Source of the DNA: CAYUAI01 sp964442745
Lineage (GTDB): Bacteria > Pseudomonadota > Gammaproteobacteria > S012-40
NCBI GenBank assembly: GCA_964442745.1
Contig: CAYUAI010000071.1
Coordinates: 1-20,297 of the forward strand
Length of the DNA: 20,297 nt
Reading direction: 5' to 3'
The first letter of the stretch is position 1; each line of letters opens with the position of its first letter. Below are positions 1 to 8,499 of this stretch, piece by piece. The notes under the pieces were generated by a model. It saw only the letters and a list, made by a program, of their open reading frames with translations. It did not search any database and had not been told where the DNA came from. Position numbers and translations under genes: made by a program.

Positions 1-47
1 CCTTTCTTTCAGTTTGCTGAAACCTGCTGACCAGCGAAGAGGTGCGC

Positions 48-75
48 ATTATACATGCCTGAAACAAAAGCTCAA
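48..75 (-). promoter_or_regulatory. rRNA P1-type promoter reading out of the window
   Basis: On the minus strand there is a TTGAGC -35 (70-75), a 16-base spacer and a perfect TATAAT -10 (48-53), followed at once by a GCGCACC discriminator. An A-rich tract at about 76-95 sits where an UP element would be. A 16-base spacer with a GC-rich discriminator is the hallmark of stringently controlled rrn P1 promoters. Transcription would start near base 41 and leave the window to the left. In pseudomonads, as I recall, tyrS lies directly upstream of an rRNA operon, which fits. A tRNA operon is the alternative. Confidence 0.72.
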
Positions 76-266
76 CTGTTTTTTTTACTACTTCGGTGAT
101 CGTGATAAAATCAGCGATATCGTCAACAATTCAATTAATAGCACGCCCATCAGTTAATCGCGACTACATTGCTTATAGTAAAAACATGATATAGTCGAAT
201 TTAAAAAACGAACACTCACCTCAACCTCTATGTAAGCACATACCTACGGGTGGCTTATCAGCCTGA

Positions 267-1463
267 TCAATCAATCATCACTCGCGCAATACGCCGCTTT
301 CCTACTTGAAGCAGATGCGTTGTGCTTGCTGCTATTTTAAGGTGCTTATCTTCTATCTTGTTGCCGTCTATTTTCACAGCCCCTTGTTGTATCATCCGTA
401 ATGCCTCTGAGGTGCTTTTTGTTAACCCGGCCTCTTTTAACAAGTGGCTAATGGCTATCTGCGCATCGACGATGCGTACTTGGATTTCCGGCACATTTTC
501 TGGGATAACACCTTTTTGGAAACGGGCAATAAAACGTTCTTTTGCCCCTATCGCCGCAGTACGACTATGAAACCTTTCGATAATTTCTTCAGCTAGCATA
601 AATTTAATATCACGCGGATTCAAGCCGGCGTCAACTTGCTTTTTGAGCTCGATAATTTCGCCAGTAGGTTTAAAACTCAGCAGCTCAAAATATCTCCACA
701 TTAAATTATCAGAAATTGACATTATTTTGCCAAACATGTCATCAGGCGGTTCGTTGATACCAATATAGTTATTTAGCGATTTAGACATTTTTTGAACGCC
801 ATCCAAACCTTCTAAAATAGGCATAGTAATAACCACCTGTGGCGCTTGGCCGTGGTGCTTTTGCAATTCGCGACCCACGAGCAAGTTAAACTTTTGATCG
901 GTCCCTCCAAGCTCAACATCGGCCTTGAGCACCACGGAATCATATCCCTGGATGAGCGGATATAAAAACTCATGAATGGCAATCGACTGACCAGAAGTAT
1001 ATCTTTTGTTGAAATCATCACGCTCTAACATTCGTGCAACAGTATACTTCGCCGCCAACTGGACTAAATCTGCCGCATTTAATTCATTCATCCAGTGTGA
1101 ATTAAACTGTATTGTTGTTTTTTCTCGATCAAGTATTTTGAAAATTTGCTCTTGGTAGGTTTGCGAATTTGCCAACACCTGCGCTTTGGTTAGTGGTTTG
1201 CGCGTCACATTTTTGCCAGTAGGGTCACCGATCATGCCGGTAAAGTCACCAATTAAAAATATCACTTCATGCCCTAACTGTTGAAACTGGCGCAGCTTAT
1301 TCAATAATACAGTATGCCCTAAATGCAAATCCGGGGCTGTTGGATCAAAACCTGCTTTAATTCGTAGTGGCCGCTGCTTTTTCAGCTTATCGATTAACTC
1401 TTGTTCAACCAGCACCTCTTGGGTAGATTCCATTAATAGCGTTTCATCTTTGTGTGAATTCAT
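267..1463 (-). CDS. tyrS: Tyrosyl-tRNA synthetase
   Basis: Cytoplasmic class I aminoacyl-tRNA synthetase that charges tRNA-Tyr with tyrosine using ATP. Numbered from the ATG at 1463 (398 aa), the HIGH motif appears as HLGH at 47-50 and the KMSKS loop is intact at 225-229. The tyrosine-site region GGTDQKFN is at about 186-193. The last ~65 residues form an S4 RNA-binding domain (VKIDGNKIEDKHL). Length and the HLGH form match the TyrZ-like subgroup common in Gammaproteobacteria. The reading frame extends 24 codons further upstream (to 1535). I prefer 1463 because AAGG sits about 10 bases before that ATG and a good promoter lies at 1547-1575, which would leave the upstream start leaderless. It is transcribed away from the signalling operon and towards the presumed rRNA operon. 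Confidence 0.97.
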   Translation of the reverse strand: MNSHKDETLLMESTQEVLVEQELIDKLKKQRPLRIKAGFDPTAPDLHLGHTVLLNKLRQFQQLGHEVIFLIGDFTGMIGDPTGKNVTRKPLTKAQVLANSQTYQEQIFKILDREKTTIQFNSHWMNELNAADLVQLAAKYTVARMLERDDFNKRYTSGQSIAIHEFLYPLIQGYDSVVLKADVELGGTDQKFNLLVGRELQKHHGQAPQVVITMPILEGLDGVQKMSKSLNNYIGINEPPDDMFGKIMSISDNLMWRYFELLSFKPTGEIIELKKQVDAGLNPRDIKFMLAEEIIERFHSRTAAIGAKERFIARFQKGVIPENVPEIQVRIVDAQIAISHLLKEAGLTKSTSEALRMIQQGAVKIDGNKIEDKHLKIAASTTHLLQVGKRRIARVMID

Positions 1464-1546
1464 TTTCGTTAACCTTGCTGCTCTAGTAAACTTACGGTAG
1501 CCACGCCTTTGCGAGCAACGCACGCTGGCTTTCATACGTATTCGTG

Positions 1547-1575
1547 ATAGTGAAGCATTGTAAAGAAAATTTCAA
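1547..1575 (-). promoter_or_regulatory. Probable sigma-70 promoter of tyrS
   Basis: On the minus strand, TTGAAA (1570-1575), a 17-base spacer and CACTAT (1547-1552). The start point would be near 1540, giving a leader of about 75 bases to the ATG at 1463. No T-box is expected in this group and none was seen. Confidence 0.5.
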
Positions 1576-1657
1576 ACAACGCGACACCTTCCGAAATTAA
1601 AGCAATTTTGATCCAGGTCGAATAGTCATGAACCTGCTTGCAAAAACCAATGTATTC

Positions 1658-1738
1658 TTGACAATATATAACCGTACTCAACAATAACATTTAACAAAGT
1701 ATGTAATAACGAAAAAGGTAGGTTAGCTTTTCTATAAT
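1658..1738 (+). promoter_or_regulatory. Candidate promoter region of the receiver-CheC-GGDEF operon
   Basis: The 355-base divergent gap (1464-1818) is AT-rich and holds no gene. For the plus strand I see TTGACA (1658-1663), a 16-base spacer and AACAAT (1680-1685). Separately, a perfect TATAAT lies at 1733-1738 without a recognisable -35. A 10-codon mini-ORF (1783-1815, opening MESNSN) sits just before the receiver gene, in frame with it and ending in TAA three bases before its ATG. It could be a leader peptide or chance. Which element is used cannot be decided by eye. Confidence 0.35.
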
Positions 1739-1818
1739 AACCAAAATAATAAAGGGTATATAGATCATTGCTTTTTATTTTTATGGAGAGTAACTCGAAT
1801 ATGGAGCACACCTAAATA

Positions 1819-2190
1819 ATGACAACCAATGTACTCGTCGTTGATGATTCAACCGTTTCACGAAAAATGTTGATTCGTGCAATGCCAAGCAATTGGGACA
1901 TTAATTTGTCGCAAGCAGCCAATGGTATTGAAGCATTGACCCAATATCACGAAGGAAAAGCAGAGGTCATGTTTCTCGATTTGACAATGCCTGAAATGGA
2001 TGGCTATCAAGTATTAGAAATATTGCAAAAAGAAGGATTAGACACTTTCGTTATCGTTGTTACCGCAGATATACAGCCTGAAGCCGAACAGCGAGTCCGC
2101 AAACTCGGTGCCATGGGGTTTGTTAAAAAACCGGTAAGCACAGCAAAAATTACTGAAATTCTCGAGGAATACGGGATTATCGAACCATGA
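1819..2190 (+). CDS. Stand-alone CheY-like receiver (response regulator)
   Basis: A single receiver domain of 123 aa with no output domain. The acidic pair is D9-D10, the phosphoacceptor is D54 (in FLDLTMPEMDGY), the switch threonine is T82 and the conserved lysine is K104 (KKP), so it should be phosphorylatable. The TADIQPEAEQRV segment after the switch residue is typical of receivers paired with a CheC-like protein. The stop overlaps the next start as ATGA (2187-2190), so the two are probably translationally coupled. The Shine-Dalgarno is weak: GGAG lies 12 bases upstream. No histidine kinase is encoded in the window, so its phosphodonor is unknown. Confidence 0.93.
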   Translation: MTTNVLVVDDSTVSRKMLIRAMPSNWDINLSQAANGIEALTQYHEGKAEVMFLDLTMPEMDGYQVLEILQKEGLDTFVIVVTADIQPEAEQRVRKLGAMGFVKKPVSTAKITEILEEYGIIEP

Positions 2191-2810
2191 GCGATCAACT
2201 GGGAGCTAATTTAACCCTCGATCAACATGAAGCGCTCCAAGAAATTGTCAACATTGGCATGGGGCTCGCTGGCAATTCACTGGCTCGGATACTCAATACC
2301 TTTGTAGAGCTCTCCATTCCTCGCATCCGTTTGGTTAAAGCTGAAGATTTACCAAGCGTAATCGTCAACTTGGTCAGTGAGCGAACGGAGGTCTCTGCCA
2401 TTCGGCAAGCTTTTTTTAACCACTGGCGGGGTGAAGCTGTCGCGATATATGATCAGCATGGCTGCAAAGATCTCGCAGACTTAATGGGGTATACAAACGA
2501 AATGGATCATAGCACAGAAACAGAGCTGCTATTAGACGTCGGCAACGTACTCGTTGGCGCTTGCTTGAATGGCGTCTCTGAACAATTGAACGCAGAAATC
2601 AGCTTTGGCGCACCCTCAATTCTAGCACAACACGTTCACATCGAAGAGCTTTTTGCAAAACAGGATTTTAATTGGAGCCATACATTACTATTAGAAGTCA
2701 ATTTCGCTTTGGAAAATCGCCAATTCAAAAGCCACTTATTGACCATGATGTCAGAAGAAAGTATCAGCACGCTACAACTTGATATCGACAACTTCCTGGA
2801 GACGTTATAA
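2187..2810 (+). CDS. CheC-family phosphatase of phospho-receivers
   Basis: A 207-aa protein of the CheC/CheX/FliY family, which dephosphorylates CheY-type receivers. The family active site is [D/S]-x3-E-x2-N-x22-P. Site 1 reads E15-x3-E19-x2-N22 with P45 exactly 22 residues on. Site 2 reads E114-x3-D118-x2-N121 with P144 exactly 22 residues on. Both helices keep an acid and the Asn, so two active sites are likely, with site 2 using Asp for Glu. The obvious substrate is the receiver encoded directly upstream (ATGA overlap). No flagellar or chemotaxis gene is nearby, so a role in the c-di-GMP pathway of the next gene is more likely than motor control. That last point is inference. Confidence 0.88.
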   Translation: MSDQLGANLTLDQHEALQEIVNIGMGLAGNSLARILNTFVELSIPRIRLVKAEDLPSVIVNLVSERTEVSAIRQAFFNHWRGEAVAIYDQHGCKDLADLMGYTNEMDHSTETELLLDVGNVLVGACLNGVSEQLNAEISFGAPSILAQHVHIEELFAKQDFNWSHTLLLEVNFALENRQFKSHLLTMMSEESISTLQLDIDNFLETL

Positions 2811-2820
2811 AAAAGTGGAC

Positions 2821-4587
2821 ATGGCAAATCACAAGCAGATGGCTTCAGCAGTGGATAGATCAACCATGTTAGAAGTTATCGTTGAACGGGCTAATGTTGG
2901 GATTTTTGTTGTCAACGAAGCCTGTGAACTGGTGTTATGGAATCATTTTCTTGAAAGTTACAGTCAACGCAAGGCCTCAGATCTCATTGGTAAAAATTTA
3001 TTCGATGCCTTCCCAGAACTGCCACGCCCATGGCTCGAACGAAAGATAAAAAACGTTTTTATTCTAAAAAACTTGTCTTTCACCTCTTGGGAGCAACGCC
3101 CTTATCTCTTCAAATTTCGCCACAATCGACCCATCACCGGCGGAGTCGACCATATGCGGCAAAATTGTACTTTCCTGCCGATCAAAAACCCGGCGGGCGA
3201 AGTTACCCACGTTTGTGTTACCCTCTTTGATGTCACAGATACCAGTATCTACCAAAGCATGCTTAAGGATGCAATGCATTCGCTAACGGAAGCGAGCAAT
3301 CGAGATGGCTTGACAGGAATCCACAATCGCCGTTTTCTAGAAGAAATTCTTTCTCGGGAATACAGCCGAGTCACCCGTTACGGCGGCACATTATCCTTCA
3401 TCCTGATTGACCTTGATTTTTTTAAAAACGTCAACGACACTCATGGACATTTAGCCGGTGATGAAGTACTCAAAGTCGCTGCCGCCCGTATCCAACGTGA
3501 CTTAAGAGCCTCCGATGTTGTTGCTCGCTATGGCGGTGAAGAGTTTGCCGTTATTTTACCCGAAACCCCATTAGAAGGCGCCGCAATACTTGCCGACCGA
3601 TTGAGAACCACTATTAGTTCATTACCCGTCCAGTTTAACAACATCGAAATTAACATCAAGACCAGCGTCGGGGTTGCCCAACTATCAAATAAAACACAAA
3701 ATTACGAAGAACTTATTGGCCAAGCGGACCTAGCACTGTATCACTCCAAAGAAAATGGACGCAATCAGGTCACGCTATTCACCTATAATGATGAAAACGA
3801 AATTAAACTAAGATCCTTCCAAGAAAACAAAACCACCCAGCCACCGCTGACAGCAGAAAAAAATCTGCCAGCACAGCAGCATATCACCCCCGTACTCACA
3901 AACAATATACTCACGGAGGAAACCCCGACCAATATCATTACAGAGGCACCCAGCCCAATCGTTGCTCACGATGAAACGACCAACGAAATTAGCCGAAACA
4001 ACCATCAAGCTGTCATCAATATTGATGATTTGAACGAATCAACACCCAATCATTTACCAACAGAGTCAAATACAGAGGTCACGGTAAACACAGACACCCT
4101 ACTCGCCATTGACGAGCTTTCCAGTTTACTGTCTTCCAGCAACACACCGCTTGAAGCTAGCGTCACAACGATAAACAAAGCAGATAAAATCGCTGAAAAA
4201 CAAATGACTCTTGAGACAGCCTTAGCGATAAACACTCAGCCCATCCTAGAAACCCCAACGGAAATAGAGCCTTTACCATTACCAAAAGCAACACAAGGTG
4301 AGCACATCGAAATACCCATGATCATTGAGAACACGCCATCTGCCTTCCTCCAAGCTGACGCCGAATTCGCCACAGAATCTCAGTTAAACGTTGAAGAAGT
4401 AACCCTCGCACCAGAAAAAGTCATAATTTCCGAACAAATCATGTCAAACTCAAGCGTTAACTTGCCTTTAACACATCCAAAAAACATAATAGCTTTAAGC
4501 CCTGACTCAGGATTAACGAAACAAGCCGAGGATTCCAATGATATCGAAGAAGACTACGAAATAAGAATAAAAATCGGTCATAGCTAA
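2821..4587 (+). CDS. PAS-GGDEF diguanylate cyclase with long disordered C-terminal tail
   Basis: Predicted to make c-di-GMP from two GTP. From the ATG at 2821 (588 aa): PAS sensor at about 17-140, then a GGDEF domain at about 158-320 with an intact active site GGEEF (238-242). An inhibitory I-site RASD (229-232) lies exactly five residues before it, so product inhibition is expected. No membrane segment is visible. Residues ~321-588 form a tail rich in Thr, Glu, Asn, Pro and Ser, without Cys and with no recognisable fold. That is unusual, because such proteins normally end soon after GGDEF. An upstream in-frame start (2779) would overlap the CheC gene by 32 bases. The start at 2821, 10 bases after its stop, aligns better with the PAS onset. 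It forms an operon with the receiver and CheC. Confidence 0.92.
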   Translation: MANHKQMASAVDRSTMLEVIVERANVGIFVVNEACELVLWNHFLESYSQRKASDLIGKNLFDAFPELPRPWLERKIKNVFILKNLSFTSWEQRPYLFKFRHNRPITGGVDHMRQNCTFLPIKNPAGEVTHVCVTLFDVTDTSIYQSMLKDAMHSLTEASNRDGLTGIHNRRFLEEILSREYSRVTRYGGTLSFILIDLDFFKNVNDTHGHLAGDEVLKVAAARIQRDLRASDVVARYGGEEFAVILPETPLEGAAILADRLRTTISSLPVQFNNIEINIKTSVGVAQLSNKTQNYEELIGQADLALYHSKENGRNQVTLFTYNDENEIKLRSFQENKTTQPPLTAEKNLPAQQHITPVLTNNILTEETPTNIITEAPSPIVAHDETTNEISRNNHQAVINIDDLNESTPNHLPTESNTEVTVNTDTLLAIDELSSLLSSSNTPLEASVTTINKADKIAEKQMTLETALAINTQPILETPTEIEPLPLPKATQGEHIEIPMIIENTPSAFLQADAEFATESQLNVEEVTLAPEKVIISEQIMSNSSVNLPLTHPKNIIALSPDSGLTKQAEDSNDIEEDYEIRIKIGHS

Positions 4588-4778
4588 GCTGATGAGGCTT
4601 TATCGCGAAATCATCGTGCTTATTGCCTTGAACATTACTAAAATTTATTTTACTAAGTGACGATATAAAACTGACGATCTATCAGCAGAGCCTTAGTATT
4701 AAAGACAGAGAAATAGCGAGTTTAGCATGGTTATTTTTGAAATATAACCACGCATCAATTGATAAAACAGGAACCCGA

Positions 4779-6227
4779 ATGCGTCAAATATCCTCCATAG
4801 GGATCGACTTCAAATTGCCCTACACCCCACGCCAATCCACCAAATCCAGCAAAAAAATCCATATTGCGCTCCTATTAGTCAGTCTATTTCTCGGATTAAT
4901 CGTATTTATCTTTATTACTGATAATGCTGAAGCTAAAAAATCCAGCTATTCACCAATCAATCGAACCACCGTAGATTTACCATTGACTCCTAAAGAGCAC
5001 GTCACGGTTCCGCTCAATATACCACCGGCTCCAGACATCATTGAGGCCGAAATACCAAGCCCCGCCCCGAAACCATCACCGACCCTCCAATACCATCATG
5101 TTAAAGTGAAAAAAGGGGACTCTCTGGCAAAAATTTTTTCAAAACTCAGCATCCCGTTACAAGAACTGAGACAAATACTTGCCATTAATACGGAGACAAA
5201 ATCACTGCCCAAACTCATTCCCGATCAGAAGTTTGACTTTATTCTCTCTGAAAATAACACGCTGCAAGAACTCATTTTTTATAAAAACACACATACAACG
5301 ATTAAAGTGCATCGGAATACAGATAACAGCTTCAGCGCCACCCTCGAAGTCAAAGAATACGAAAGGCGTACCACCTATGCCAGTGGCAATATCACTTCCT
5401 CTTTATTTGAGACCGCACAAAAAGCAGGATTATCAGAAACCTTAACCATGGAAATGGCAAATATTTTTGCATGGGATATCGATTTCGCACTCGACATCCG
5501 AAAAAATGATCGCTTTGCTATCCTTTACGAAGAACGATTTTTAGACGGAAAATACATTGGCGATGGTGAGATTATCGCCGCCGAGTTTATTAATCAAAAT
5601 AAAACGTATCAAGCCATCCGCTATACCGATAGCGAATCTAACACTTCGTACTATACACCGGATGGACGAAGTATGCGCAAAGCTTTTTTAAGAACGCCGG
5701 TAGACTTTGCCCGCATTAGCTCACATTTTGGAAAACGTTATCATCCAATTTTAAATCGTATGAAAGCTCACAAAGGGGTTGATTACGCAGCACCGAGAGG
5801 AACACCGATTAAGGCCGCCGGTGATGGTAAAATTATTTTTCGAGGCCGCAAAGGCGGCTACGGTAAAACCATCGTCATTCAGCATGGTAAAAAATACAGC
5901 ACACTCTACGCTCACATGTCGAAATATGCCAAAAATTTAGCCACAGGGAAAAAAGTAAAACAAGGGCAAACCATTGGTTATGTTGGCAGCACAGGACGAT
6001 CTACCGGACCGCATTTACATTATGAATTTCGTGTCAATAATTCGCATCGTAATCCGTTAACCATACGTTTGGCGGCATCACCAAAAATTGACCCGAGGTA
6101 TAAAGATGATTTTGCCAGTCAAGCTCAAGGTCTGCTTGCGCAACTGGATTTATTTCGCCGCTCAGAAACTTCACTTTCTTCCTTATCAGGCATGCTGAAC
6201 AAGCATATGATACCCAGCCCCAGATAA
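4779..6227 (+). CDS. Membrane-anchored M23 peptidoglycan DD-endopeptidase (MepM-like)
   Basis: Zinc metallopeptidase that cuts peptide cross-links in murein during wall expansion. From the ATG at 4779 (482 aa) there is one transmembrane segment (27-47), a Pro-rich linker, a LysM/OapA-like domain from about 107 (HHVKVKKGDSLAKIF), a Csd3-like middle domain, and a C-terminal M23 domain at about 310-430. Zinc and catalytic residues are H331 and D335 (HKGVD), H379 (YAHM) and H412/H414 (HLH); all are present, so it should be active. The frame also opens at a TTG (4737), but CAGGAA sits five bases before the ATG at 4779, which decides the start. It precedes anmK, and both act on cell-wall turnover. 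Confidence 0.93.
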   Translation: MRQISSIGIDFKLPYTPRQSTKSSKKIHIALLLVSLFLGLIVFIFITDNAEAKKSSYSPINRTTVDLPLTPKEHVTVPLNIPPAPDIIEAEIPSPAPKPSPTLQYHHVKVKKGDSLAKIFSKLSIPLQELRQILAINTETKSLPKLIPDQKFDFILSENNTLQELIFYKNTHTTIKVHRNTDNSFSATLEVKEYERRTTYASGNITSSLFETAQKAGLSETLTMEMANIFAWDIDFALDIRKNDRFAILYEERFLDGKYIGDGEIIAAEFINQNKTYQAIRYTDSESNTSYYTPDGRSMRKAFLRTPVDFARISSHFGKRYHPILNRMKAHKGVDYAAPRGTPIKAAGDGKIIFRGRKGGYGKTIVIQHGKKYSTLYAHMSKYAKNLATGKKVKQGQTIGYVGSTGRSTGPHLHYEFRVNNSHRNPLTIRLAASPKIDPRYKDDFASQAQGLLAQLDLFRRSETSLSSLSGMLNKHMIPSPR

Positions 6228-6326
6228 AACCAAGCGGCTTTCTATTTATACTAAGTACGCGATAAAAAATGGATCGCCGCCTCACATTTTCCCAGGACCT
6301 AACCCCATCCATCGAAGAGAAAATAC

Positions 6327-7454
6327 ATGAGCGAACTCTATATCGGGCTGATGTCGGGAACCAGTATCGACGCAATTGATGCTGTGTTAGTTGAATTTAG
6401 TGGCTCTTGTCCTCATCTTATTCAATCCCACAGCCTACCAATTTCGAACAATCTAAAAGAAAAAATAAAAAATATATGCCAACCTGGTGAAAACGAAATT
6501 GAACGACTGGGACGACTTGATCATGAACTTGGTATACTTTTCAGCCAAGCCGTCATTCAACTGCTGAATCTGACAAAAATTTCAGCCTCACAAATTATCG
6601 CCATTGGCAGCCATGGCCAAACCATACGACACCAACCCAATATAGAACACCCTTTTACGCTACAAATCGGTGATGCCAACATTATCGCTGAACAAACGGG
6701 CATTACCACCATTACTGATTTTCGCCGAAGAGACATGGCTGCCGGCGGTCAGGGGGCACCATTAGTCCCCGCTTTTCATGACAAAGTTTTCCGTTCAAGC
6801 CTAAAAAATCGCCTCATCCTAAATATCGGCGGGATGGCAAACATCACTATTCTACCTAAAACCCCCGCACAACCCGTCTTAGGGTTTGATACCGGCCCAG
6901 GTAATGTGCTCCTTGATACATGGATATACGCACAGCAACAAAAACCATTTGATGAAAGTGGTCAATGGGCAAACTCAGGCACCATTAATTCCGCCCTGCT
7001 GGCACAACTACTCACCGCCCCCTATTTCACTTGCCCTCCCCCTAAAAGCACCGGTCGCGAATACTTCAATGGGCACTGGATCAGCGCTCAATTAGAGAAA
7101 GCTCAACTCACACATATTGCCCCTGAAGATGTACAAAGTACCCTGATGGAACTCACCGCTTACTCAATCGTCCAGGATGTTACCCGCTACGCCGCCGATA
7201 CCGAGGAAATTTATCTCTGCGGTGGCGGAACCCATAACAGCAAGCTAATTGCCCGAATAAAACATAACCTCGCGGAGGTTGGTCAAAAAATACCTGTTTA
7301 TTCAACCACAAAAATTGGTGTCTCACCCGACTGGGTAGAAGCAATTGCTTTTTCTTGGCTTGCAAAACAAACACTTAACAAACAAGCAGGAAGCCTAATG
7401 GAAGTCACAGGCGCACAACGGCCAACGATACTCGGCGGGGTTTATTTTGCGTAA
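6327..7454 (+). CDS. anmK: Anhydro-N-acetylmuramic acid kinase
   Basis: Phosphorylates and opens 1,6-anhydro-MurNAc, released by lytic transglycosylases, to MurNAc-6-phosphate for cell-wall recycling. It acts in the cytoplasm. The 375 aa match the usual family length. Visible signatures are the N-terminal phosphate loop GLMSGTSID (7-15), SHGQT (95-99), the RRRDMAAGGQGAPL segment (133-146), GFDTGPGN (186-193) and the adenosine motif CGGGTHN near residue 300. D188 in GFDTGPGN is probably the catalytic aspartate by position in the family. GAAGAGA precedes the ATG. It follows the M23 endopeptidase by 99 bases and faces erpA across a hairpin. Confidence 0.97.
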   Translation: MSELYIGLMSGTSIDAIDAVLVEFSGSCPHLIQSHSLPISNNLKEKIKNICQPGENEIERLGRLDHELGILFSQAVIQLLNLTKISASQIIAIGSHGQTIRHQPNIEHPFTLQIGDANIIAEQTGITTITDFRRRDMAAGGQGAPLVPAFHDKVFRSSLKNRLILNIGGMANITILPKTPAQPVLGFDTGPGNVLLDTWIYAQQQKPFDESGQWANSGTINSALLAQLLTAPYFTCPPPKSTGREYFNGHWISAQLEKAQLTHIAPEDVQSTLMELTAYSIVQDVTRYAADTEEIYLCGGGTHNSKLIARIKHNLAEVGQKIPVYSTTKIGVSPDWVEAIAFSWLAKQTLNKQAGSLMEVTGAQRPTILGGVYFA

Positions 7455-7466
7455 ATAGCTTTCAGA

Positions 7467-7486
7467 AAGGAGGGGCTCCCCTCCTT
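7467..7486. terminator. Hairpin between convergent anmK and erpA
   Basis: Perfect 9-bp inverted repeat, AAGGAGGGG (7467-7475) and CCCCTCCTT (7478-7486), separated by two bases. It lies 12 bases after the anmK stop and 14 bases after the erpA stop on the other strand, where a shared bidirectional terminator belongs. Neither side has a strong T-run, so it may work with Rho or as an mRNA 3'-end stabiliser. Confidence 0.6.
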
Positions 7487-7500
7487 ATGAGATGTTAGCC

Positions 7501-7860
7501 TTAAGCAGAGAACGAGGAGCCGCAACCACAAGTAGTGGTGGCATTTGGGTTTCTGATAACAAATTGAGCACCTTCTAAGCCCTCTGTGTAATCAATTTCA
7601 GCCCCGACTAAATATTGAAAACTCAACGGATCAATTAACAATTTGACGCCATTTTTTTCAACTTGGGTATCCTCATCGTTCAATACTTCATCGAAAGTAA
7701 AGCCATATTGAAATCCCGAACACCCTCCGCCCGTCACAAAAACCCTTAGCATGAGGGCGTTATTACCTTCTTCGTCAATCAATTCTTTCACTTTTTTGGC
7801 GGCAGCATCGGAAAAATCTAACGGACTTTCCATTTCGTTCATCGCAGTTTCAGTCATCAT
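7501..7860 (-). CDS. erpA: Iron-sulfur cluster insertion protein ErpA
   Basis: A-type carrier that delivers Fe-S clusters to apo-proteins, including isoprenoid-pathway enzymes. From the ATG at 7860 it has 119 aa, close to the 114 of E. coli ErpA. The three ligand cysteines are present: C47 in GGGCSGFQYGF, and C111 and C113 in TCGCGSSFSA. The sequence is strongly ErpA-like rather than IscA-like (DPLSFQYLVGAEIDYTEGLEG). The frame also opens at a TTG (7872), but GGGAG lies inside that extension, about six bases before the first of two consecutive ATGs, which fixes the start. It is the last gene of the argC-to-erpA series. Confidence 0.96.
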   Translation of the reverse strand: MMTETAMNEMESPLDFSDAAAKKVKELIDEEGNNALMLRVFVTGGGCSGFQYGFTFDEVLNDEDTQVEKNGVKLLIDPLSFQYLVGAEIDYTEGLEGAQFVIRNPNATTTCGCGSSFSA

Positions 7861-7917
7861 TGGTACTCCCAATAGAAAGTGGTATTCCTCCCATTATCTA
7901 ATTCCCTGCCAACTCAG

Positions 7918-8343
7918 TCAACTATTACTCACTTTTGCCGACTTATTCAACACTTCATGCGGTACTGGCTTGAGCTTTGGCTTTTTTTCCAACTCAGATT
8001 GATGCACCAGTTGTCCGTTAACTTCAGCCCCCATGACCATTTCTATCAGATTATAATACACATTGCCGCTCACCCGTGCGTGCAAAGCTAATTCAATTCG
8101 CTCGCTCGTATAAACATCCCCTTTCACATAACCACTCAAAACCACATTGGGTACACGCACCTCCCCCTCAATCGAGCCATGGTCGCTCAATGTTAATAAT
8201 GACCCAGCTTCAGTGGCAAGAACATTGCCTATTATTTTCCCATCAATGTGCAATCCACCCACAAAACGCACATCCCCTTGCAACTCAGTATTTTTTCCAA
8301 TCAGCGACTCAATTTTTGCAGATCGACGTTTTTTACCTATCAT
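7918..8343 (-). CDS. Bactofilin (polymer-forming cytoskeletal protein)
   Basis: A 141-aa protein whose residues ~12-110 form the right-handed beta-helix of bactofilins. Repeating short strands with G-x-V/I and D-G-x-I-x-G turns are visible (LHIDGKIIGNV, GSIEGEV, GYVKGDV, ARVSGNV). Bactofilins polymerise without nucleotides and scaffold cell-wall enzymes or polar structures. The tail is Lys-rich and short (LEKKPKLKPV). A strong AGGAGG lies 11 bases before the ATG. The neighbouring M23 peptidase is of the type bactofilins often accompany, though it is encoded on the opposite strand with anmK and erpA in between. Confidence 0.93.
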   Translation of the reverse strand: MIGKKRRSAKIESLIGKNTELQGDVRFVGGLHIDGKIIGNVLATEAGSLLTLSDHGSIEGEVRVPNVVLSGYVKGDVYTSERIELALHARVSGNVYYNLIEMVMGAEVNGQLVHQSELEKKPKLKPVPHEVLNKSAKVSNS

Positions 8344-8499
8344 TTTCGCTTGTACCTCCTACGAGTACGACTCAATATCCCTTCTTGTTGCCAACCAATT
8401 GCAATGTTTATTGGCAGCCTTTATCTAGATATCGACAAACTAAACTAACAACTTAATGATGGGAAAACCGACATTCCGCACCAAGATGTCGCCCCCTCG

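Noticed and set aside
2779..2820. Earlier ATG for the diguanylate cyclase
   Set aside because: It would overlap the CheC gene by 32 bases and adds 14 residues with no PAS-family look; the ATG at 2821 is preferred.
8389..8416. Inverted repeat TGCCAA / TTGGCA between DUF6776 and bactofilin genes
   Set aside because: Six pairs with a 16-base loop and no T-run; too weak to call a terminator or operator.
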